From NCBI GenBank assembly GCA_035712285.1, contig DASTBA010000007.1, positions 1 to 26,439 of the forward strand: a stretch of DNA of 26,439 nt, in the 5' to 3' direction. Position numbers and translations under genes: made by a program. Every line of letters begins with the position of its first letter. Positions within the stretch are counted from its first letter, which is position 1. The notes under the pieces were generated by a model. It worked only from the letters and a program-made list of their open reading frames with translations, had not been told where the DNA came from and searched no databases. Origin of the DNA: CAMLHP01 sp035712285 (GTDB lineage: Bacteria; Gemmatimonadota; Gemmatimonadetes; Gemmatimonadales; GWC2-71-9). Shown one piece after another: positions 21,464 through 26,439 of this stretch.

Positions 21464-23025
21464 ACCGACTGCGGCTGGGGCTCTGCGCCGTCCTGCTGCT
21501 TCAGGCGGCGAGGATGGATGCGCAGGTGTCGGAGGGGAACCGCCTGTGGGAAGCGGGTGACTTCCACGCCGCCGCCGAGGCGTACCGCCGCGAGCTCGCC
21601 TCCGACTCCACCAGCGTCCGCTCGCTGTACCGGCTCGCCGTGCTCGCGTCATGGGACGGGAAGCTCGACTCGGCGCTGACGCTCGCGGCGCGGGCGCGGC
21701 GGTACGAGCCGGGAGATGCGGACGTGCGCCTGCTCGAGGCGCAGGTGCTCTCGTGGAAGGGAGAACTGGCACAATCCATCGTCCGGTACGACTCCGTCAT
21801 TGCCACCGACTCCTCACGACTGGACGCCCAGGTGGCACGGGCGCACGTGCTCGCCTGGGCCAGCCGGTTCCGTGACGCGAACGATGGATTCCGGACCGTG
21901 CTGGCGCGGGACCCCGGCAATCCCGGAGCGCTGGCAGGACTGGGCCAGGTGCAGGCATGGCAGGGGCATCTGGACTCGGCCGTGGTGCTCTACCGCTCGG
22001 CGCTTGCAGCCGATTCCACCAACGCCGACGCGAAAGTGGGGCTGGCGCAGGCGCATTTCTGGCAGGGTCGGACTACACTGGCGCGCCGGGAACTGGCGCC
22101 TGTGCTCGCCCGGGATCCCGCCAACCACGATGCGCAGGTGCTGGACCGTGGCCTGCGTACCGCCGGCCGGACCTTCGTGGGGCTGGAGTTCGGCTGGAAC
22201 AACGACTCCGACCACAACACCAGCTGGTGGGAGGCGGCGACGGTCACCGTGCCGGTCACCGACCAGCTCAGCGTCTTCGGCACCGCCGGTTTCCAGCAGA
22301 GCACCAACCCGGTGCTGAGTGCACACCGGGAACTGGGTGAGGCCGGATTCACTCTGGCGAGCCGGCCCCTCACCATCACGGCGGCGGCCGGTGCCCGGCG
22401 CCTTCATCCGGACGGCGGCGGCGACCGGACCGAGCCGTCCGTGCGCGGCGCGCTGACCATCCGGCCGACCGGCGGCATCGTGCTCGGTGGAGGCTTCACG
22501 CATCACGCCTTCGACGAGACGGCCCAGCTCATCGGCGGCGGGCTGGACGTGGACGAGCTCGAGGGCAACCTCGATCTTTCGGTCACGCACTCTACCGTGG
22601 TTTCCGTGGGCGGTGGCCGAGCCTGGTTCAGCGACACGAATCGCCGGTATCACGTCGTCGCGGCGGCCACCCAGCAGCTTCCGGCGCACTTCTTCGCCGG
22701 GATTTACGCCCGGCAGATGGGCTACAACTTCGCCGGCACGGGGTACTTCTCGCCGGGCCGCTTCCGCATCGGCGAAGTCCGGGGTGGCTGGGTGTTCGAG
22801 TCGCCGGTGTGGGCCGCGCGGATCGCGGGCGGGCTGGGGGCGCAGGAGCCGTTCCGGGGCGCCAACACTCAAGTCGAATGGCACGCGGAGACGGCGCTGG
22901 CGCGGAAATGGGGGCTGGGCAATCAGGTCGGCGTCTTCGGCGGGATCTCGAACAGTCTGGAACGCTCGGTGACGGGCGCCTACCGGTTCCGGACGGCGGG
23001 CATCAGGATCACGATCGGACTGTAA
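21460..23025 (+). CDS. TPR plus outer-membrane beta-barrel protein (YaiO/PgaA-like)
   Basis: The 521-residue protein begins at ATG 21460, overlapping the previous stop by four bases. After a signal peptide (L-G-L-C-A-V-L-L-L-Q-A-A) come about six TPR units (residues 20-240). Each carries a phrase such as A-L-A-G-L-G-Q-V-Q-A-W-Q-G-H-L-D-S-A. The last about 280 residues (240-521) are alternating strands ending in G-I-R-I-T-I-G-L, a typical outer-membrane barrel end. This layout matches YaiO-family proteins and resembles PgaA, BcsC and PelB, which thread polysaccharide across the outer membrane. With its hydrolase partner it may form an export or processing unit, but no synthase gene is present in this window. 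It is followed by a terminator-like hairpin. Confidence 0.88.
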   Translation: MNRLRLGLCAVLLLQAARMDAQVSEGNRLWEAGDFHAAAEAYRRELASDSTSVRSLYRLAVLASWDGKLDSALTLAARARRYEPGDADVRLLEAQVLSWKGELAQSIVRYDSVIATDSSRLDAQVARAHVLAWASRFRDANDGFRTVLARDPGNPGALAGLGQVQAWQGHLDSAVVLYRSALAADSTNADAKVGLAQAHFWQGRTTLARRELAPVLARDPANHDAQVLDRGLRTAGRTFVGLEFGWNNDSDHNTSWWEAATVTVPVTDQLSVFGTAGFQQSTNPVLSAHRELGEAGFTLASRPLTITAAAGARRLHPDGGGDRTEPSVRGALTIRPTGGIVLGGGFTHHAFDETAQLIGGGLDVDELEGNLDLSVTHSTVVSVGGGRAWFSDTNRRYHVVAAATQQLPAHFFAGIYARQMGYNFAGTGYFSPGRFRIGEVRGGWVFESPVWAARIAGGLGAQEPFRGANTQVEWHAETALARKWGLGNQVGVFGGISNSLERSVTGAYRFRTAGIRITIGL

Positions 23026-23029
23026 CGAA

Positions 23030-23055
23030 ACCGCCCCGGCCGAAGCCGGGGCGGT
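23030..23055. terminator. GC-rich hairpin between convergent genes
   Basis: An 11-bp perfect stem (23030-23040 with 23045-23055) closes a CGAA loop on the plus strand and a very stable C(TTCG)G loop on the minus strand. It sits just after the barrel-protein stop and just past the stop of the convergent lipoprotein. There is no T-run on the plus side and only a short one on the minus side. Confidence 0.6.
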
Positions 23056-23064
23056 GGAACTGGC

Positions 23065-23499
23065 TTACTGCTGCTGATCGCACGAGACCCAGCTCGGTTT
23101 GAACTGGCCACCTCCCCGGTAAACCGGATTCACGGAGAGGGGATCCCGCACGTAGAGCTCCACTTGATAGCAGTGTGCGATCAGAAAATCAGGCCCGATG
23201 GTCGCCGTGGCACCAGCCGGTGCTACCCCGTACGTCACGGGCGGCCGGATGACGTTCGCGTCCGCAATCACGTGCCATTTGACTTGCGATGAAGATGTAT
23301 CCTCCAAATCCCGAACCGTTATCTCCGTGACCGAACAGCTGGGCGTCCAGCTGAAGGCCGGAGTCGAGCCCGAACCAACTTCGAAGCTGGAGATTTCCTG
23401 ACAGCCCCCACCAGACGGCTTGGTGGAATCGCTGCATGACGCAAGCGCCACTGCAAGGGGCGCCACCCAGAGGTACCGCCATCGCTGCCCAGCTGACAT
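23065..23499 (-). CDS. Small predicted lipoprotein, unknown function
   Basis: The 144-residue protein starts at ATG 23499 with AGGAG seven bases upstream. Its signal ends in V-A-L-A-S-C (the lipid-anchor Cys), followed at once by S-D-S-T-K-P-S-G, close to the sequence after the lipobox in both RCC1 lipoproteins. The mature part has a single small beta-rich domain with four or five cysteines (G-G-C-Q-E-I-S, T-P-S-C-S-V-T, A-H-C-Y-Q-V-E-L-Y-V and V-S-C-D), likely disulfide-bonded. I recognise no family. A longer frame to 23541 adds 14 residues without signals. Confidence 0.78.
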   Translation of the reverse strand: MSAGQRWRYLWVAPLAVALASCSDSTKPSGGGCQEISSFEVGSGSTPAFSWTPSCSVTEITVRDLEDTSSSQVKWHVIADANVIRPPVTYGVAPAGATATIGPDFLIAHCYQVELYVRDPLSVNPVYRGGGQFKPSWVSCDQQQ

Positions 23500-23571
23500 G
23501 CCACCACTCCTGGGGTTCGGGATGTGCGCAGGCGCAGACACGGCCCGCTGTCGGGGCTGTCAAGATAAGGA

Positions 23572-23604
23572 CGCCCCGGGCGGCCGGAACTGCACCGCCC
23601 CGGG
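23572..23604 (-). terminator. Possible terminator after the M16 protease gene
   Basis: On the minus strand, after the protease stop at 23618, CCCGGGGCGG (23604-23595) can pair with CCGCCCGGG (23583-23575), leaving one bulged base, and is followed by TCCTTATCTT. The stem is GC-rich and the T-rich tail is short. The rest of the 118-base gap shows no clear gene. Confidence 0.4.
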
Positions 23605-23617
23605 TGCCCCCTGCAAC

Positions 23618-26401
23618 TCACGGCTGAGGTGGCGGCGCCTTCTTGTTGAAGTCCCCCGCCCGCACCGTCACGAAATGTACCGGATCGAGGAACGCGCGCA
23701 CCGCGGCATTGACCTGGTCCGGCGTCAGCTTCCGCACCTGATCGTCAACCCCGGCATCATAGGTCATGGTGCGGCCCAGGTACAGCTCTGACGACAGGAG
23801 TCCCGCGAGCGAGCCGTCCTGTGCCCGGCTCACATCCCGCGATTGCAGCCAGCCGGTGCGTGCCGCGTCCAGTTCGCCTGCGGTGAATCCATCCTTCCGG
23901 ACCCTGGCCATCTCATCCTGGAACGCCGCGTTCACCTTGACCGAGTTCTCGGGAGCCGAGATGGCGTAGGTGATCCACTGCCCGCTTTCGTCCTGCGCCG
24001 AGGCATTCATGAACGAGCCGACGCCGTAGCTCAGGCCCTCCTTCTGCCGGATGCGCGTGGCCAGCCGCGAGTTCAGGAAACCGCCGCCCAGCATGTAGTT
24101 GCCGAGCGTGAGCGCCGGGTAGGAGGGCTGGTCGTCCCGGAGCTTCAGGTTGAGGCCGGAGACGAACATCGCGTTCGCCTTGTCCGGCGTGTCCAGCACG
24201 ACCATCGCGGAGTCGCTCTGGCGATACACCGACGGAATGCGTTCGTAACGGGAGCGGCTCTTCCAGCCGGCGAGGAACGACGAGAGGAGCGATGTTACTT
24301 CCTGCGGATCGAAGTCGCCCACCACCGCCACCTGCGCGTGATCGGCGCCGTAGAAATCGTCGTAGAACTTCCTGGCCTGCTCGACGGTCGCGGCGGTCGT
24401 GGCGGCCACCTGCTCGTCCACCGTGAGCGTGGCGCGGGGATCATCCACCGGCCAGGGATTGAGCGCCCGGTTGAAGGCGATGAAGGCCTGTGACGTGGGC
24501 TCCGAACGGTTCTCCTCGATGGACGCCAGCGTCTCCTGCTTGAGCTCCTTGAACTCCTGCGGGTCGAAGCCCGGCTGGCGGAGCACCTCGCCGACCAGGC
24601 GCAGCACGGCGGCAAGCTGGGGCCGCTGGGCCTGGATGCGGACTCCGGCGCTGGTGGCCCCGCCGAAGAAGTTCACCTGGGCCTTGAGGCGGTCGAACTC
24701 GTCCTTGATCTGCTGGCGGGTTTTCGTCTTCGTCCCGCGTTCCAGCATTTCGGCGGCGAGGCCCGCCACCGTGGCCCTGCCCTTGAGGGCGTCGAGGGTT
24801 CCGAACCGCAGGGTGAGCGCGACGTTCACCGTCTGTGCCCGGGTCTTCTTGGGCAGCAGGGCCAGCTGGGTTCCGCCGGGAAGTGTGCCGCGCGTGGTGC
24901 GCTTGTCGATGTTGGCCGGCGAGGGGTCGAACGCCTCGCCCGCCACCAGCGCCGTGTCGCCCTTGTAGTCCCTGACCAGTGCCGCCACGTCCGGTGTCGG
25001 CGGAATCTCGGCCCGCACCGGCGCGGTCTCGGGAATGAAGCGGCCGAAGGTGAGATTGGATGGCTTGAGGTACTCCGCGGCCACCCGCTTCACGTCGTCC
25101 ACCGTCACCGCCTTCACCCGGTCCCGGTAGAGGAACATCATCCGCCAGTCGCCCATGGCGGACCATTCCGAGAGATCCAGCGCGACCCACTCGGGGTTGT
25201 TGTACGTCAGATCCCACTGCTTGAGAATGGCGGTCCTGGCCCGGTCCACCTCCTCAGCGGTGGCTGGGCTGGACACGGCGCCTTCGATGGCGGTGCGGAG
25301 CGCGCGCTCCGCCGGCGCAAGGGAGTCTTCCTTCCGGACGTTGGCGTAGGCCATCAGGACGCCGGGTTCCTTGAGCTGGTAGGAGAAGGCGCCGACATCG
25401 GCGGCGAGCGCGGGCTTCACCAGCGCGGTATACAGGCGCCCGGAGGGCGAGTCGCCGAGAATGTGCGAGAGCACGTCCACCGCGGCGTAGTCCGCCTGGG
25501 TGCCCGCCGGAATGTGGTAGGCGGCGAGCGCCACCTGCACGTCGCCCACCCGGCGGAGCGTCACGTCACGCTCGCCATCCTGGGTCGGCTCGACGGTGTA
25601 GGTCGGATAGATCTTGAGGACACCGCTCCGGTCGGGACGCGGGATGGCGCCGAACTTCTCCCTGATCAACTGCTTTGCCGCGGGCTCGTCGAACTTGCCC
25701 GACACTACCAGCACCGCGTTGTCCGGCTGGTAGTAGCGCTGGTAGAAGTTCTGCAGCCGCTCGATCGGCACGTTCTCGATGTCGCTCCGGGCGCCGATGG
25801 TGCTCTTGCCGTAATTGTGCCAGAGGAACGCGGTGGACATCACCCGCTCCTGCAGGACGTTGAACGGCGAATTCTCCCCCATCTCGAACTCGTTCCGCAC
25901 CACCGTGAACTCGCTCTCGAGGTCCTTCTTCGCGATGAAGCTGTGCACCATCCGGTCCGCCTCGAGATCCAGCGCCCAGGCGAGGTTCTCGGGGGAGGAG
26001 GCGAAGGTCTCGAAGTAGTTGGTGCGGTCGAGCCAGGTGGTGCCGTTGGGCCGGGCCCCATGCTCGGTGAGTTCCTGCGGGATGTTGGTGTGGCCGGTGG
26101 AACCCTTGAACATGAGGTGTTCGAGCAGGTGGGCCATGCCGGTTTCGCCGTAGGCCTCGTTCCGCGAGCCGACCAGGTAGGTGATGTTCACCGTGGCGGT
26201 GGGCTTGGAGGGATCCGGAAAGAGCAGGACGCGAAGGCCGTTGGGCAGGGTGTACTCCTGGATCCCCTCGACCGAGGCGCCAGGGGTGAGCTCGGGGGGC
26301 GTGCCGGCAGCAGGTTTCTGCGCCGAGGCGGCCAGCGGCGCCATGACAAGCGCGCCGAGGGCAAGCGCCCAGCCCGCCGTCACGCGGGTCTTGCAGAACA
26401 T
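23618..26401 (-). CDS. Two-lobed M16 zinc metalloprotease, exported
   Basis: The 927-residue protein has a signal peptide (G-W-A-L-A-L-G-A-L-V-M-A-P-L-A-A-S-A). An active M16 lobe follows at about 45-470: the inverted zinc motif H-L-L-E-H gives ligands His91 and His95 and catalytic Glu94, with Glu171 as the third ligand exactly 76 residues after His95. The second lobe (about 485-920) has the fold but A-G-L-A-A-E-M-L-E-R-G where the zinc motif would be, so it is inactive and shapes the chamber, as in pitrilysin and insulysin-like enzymes. Such enzymes degrade short peptides, here in the periplasm. The start is ATG 26401, with AAGGA about ten bases upstream. No partner gene is seen. Confidence 0.93.
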   Translation of the reverse strand: MFCKTRVTAGWALALGALVMAPLAASAQKPAAGTPPELTPGASVEGIQEYTLPNGLRVLLFPDPSKPTATVNITYLVGSRNEAYGETGMAHLLEHLMFKGSTGHTNIPQELTEHGARPNGTTWLDRTNYFETFASSPENLAWALDLEADRMVHSFIAKKDLESEFTVVRNEFEMGENSPFNVLQERVMSTAFLWHNYGKSTIGARSDIENVPIERLQNFYQRYYQPDNAVLVVSGKFDEPAAKQLIREKFGAIPRPDRSGVLKIYPTYTVEPTQDGERDVTLRRVGDVQVALAAYHIPAGTQADYAAVDVLSHILGDSPSGRLYTALVKPALAADVGAFSYQLKEPGVLMAYANVRKEDSLAPAERALRTAIEGAVSSPATAEEVDRARTAILKQWDLTYNNPEWVALDLSEWSAMGDWRMMFLYRDRVKAVTVDDVKRVAAEYLKPSNLTFGRFIPETAPVRAEIPPTPDVAALVRDYKGDTALVAGEAFDPSPANIDKRTTRGTLPGGTQLALLPKKTRAQTVNVALTLRFGTLDALKGRATVAGLAAEMLERGTKTKTRQQIKDEFDRLKAQVNFFGGATSAGVRIQAQRPQLAAVLRLVGEVLRQPGFDPQEFKELKQETLASIEENRSEPTSQAFIAFNRALNPWPVDDPRATLTVDEQVAATTAATVEQARKFYDDFYGADHAQVAVVGDFDPQEVTSLLSSFLAGWKSRSRYERIPSVYRQSDSAMVVLDTPDKANAMFVSGLNLKLRDDQPSYPALTLGNYMLGGGFLNSRLATRIRQKEGLSYGVGSFMNASAQDESGQWITYAISAPENSVKVNAAFQDEMARVRKDGFTAGELDAARTGWLQSRDVSRAQDGSLAGLLSSELYLGRTMTYDAGVDDQVRKLTPDQVNAAVRAFLDPVHFVTVRAGDFNKKAPPPQP

Positions 26402-26439
26402 GGTCAGCAGATCCTTGAAGAAGACGCGCTAATTATGCG
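26402..26439 (-). promoter_or_regulatory. Leader and possible -10 of the M16 gene at the window edge
   Basis: The 38 bases upstream of ATG 26401 include CATAAT on the minus strand (26438-26433) in an AT-rich patch, about 31 bases before the start codon. This could be a -10 element; the -35 would lie beyond the window, so the call is weak. Confidence 0.3.

Noticed and set aside
23536..23564. TTGACA on the minus strand (23564-23559) as -35 for the small lipoprotein gene
   Set aside because: At 17 bases the -10 position reads GTGTCT, a poor match, and no better hexamer lies at 16-18 bases. A lone TTGACA is not enough.
23618..26401. Two separate M16 peptidase genes or a frameshift
   Set aside because: One open frame covers both lobes. 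The second lobe lacks the zinc motif, as expected for the fused, single-active-site M16 layout.
1..26439. CRISPR array, insertion sequence or prophage
   Set aside because: No regularly spaced 20-40 base repeats, transposase-like frames, terminal inverted repeats or phage structural genes were seen. The repeats present have 7-, 8- and 19-base periods without spacers.

Overview
This is a GC-rich stretch (roughly two-thirds G+C by eye) of chromosome from a Gram-negative-type bacterium. Several features suggest Gemmatimonadota or a relative: many lipoproteins with the stretch D-S/G-T-x-P-S-G right after the lipobox cysteine, a diderm Mla lipid transporter, secreted RCC1-repeat proteins, and an outer-membrane TPR/barrel protein. 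The phylum is an inference; no ribosomal marker lies in the window. I see no insertion sequence, phage gene or CRISPR array, and gene packing is dense with no gene-free stretch above 300 bases.

Layout. 1-2.6 kb: tail of a DinB-like protein, a Tat-exported DUF1460 protein, a small secreted protein, an NADPH-dependent FMN reductase, and a tRNA-Ala(CGC)/tRNA-Gln(CTG) pair ending in a clear terminator. 2.6-6.7 kb (minus): a lipoprotein, then the tightly coupled mlaE-mlaF-mlaD-rnz operon (phospholipid transport plus tRNA 3' processing). 6.7-8.4 kb (plus): a short MutY and an AraC-type regulator. 8.4-11.4 kb (plus): a secreted protein and two tandem seven-repeat RCC1 lipoproteins. 11.5-15.5 kb (minus): nadE, thioesterase, patatin, DUF2203 and membrane-protein genes, mostly overlapping by 4 bases. 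15.5-16.8 kb (plus): crcB, DUF190 and a DUF442-type phosphatase, closed by a strong terminator. 16.8-18.8 kb (minus): a Tyr-rich DUF4384 protein and a SnoaL-like protein. 18.9-23.0 kb (plus): a translationally coupled pair, a TPR plus glycoside-hydrolase-like protein followed by a TPR plus outer-membrane beta-barrel protein. 23.0-26.4 kb (minus): a small lipoprotein and a two-lobed M16 zinc protease.

The most interesting points are: (1) the hydrolase/TPR-porin pair, laid out like the export end of polysaccharide systems (PgaA/PgaB, BcsC/BcsZ) but with no synthase in view; (2) two families of short tandem repeats (a 7-mer and an 8-mer) placed in gene joints and even inside coding sequence, including the domain linker of NadE and the signal peptide of an RCC1 lipoprotein; (3) two divergent gene pairs with only 20-21 bases between start codons, each gap holding an AT-rich core that can be read as a -10 element on both strands, suggesting shared bidirectional, leaderless promoters; (4) a direct repeat between the AraC-type gene and the secreted-protein gene that could be its operator.
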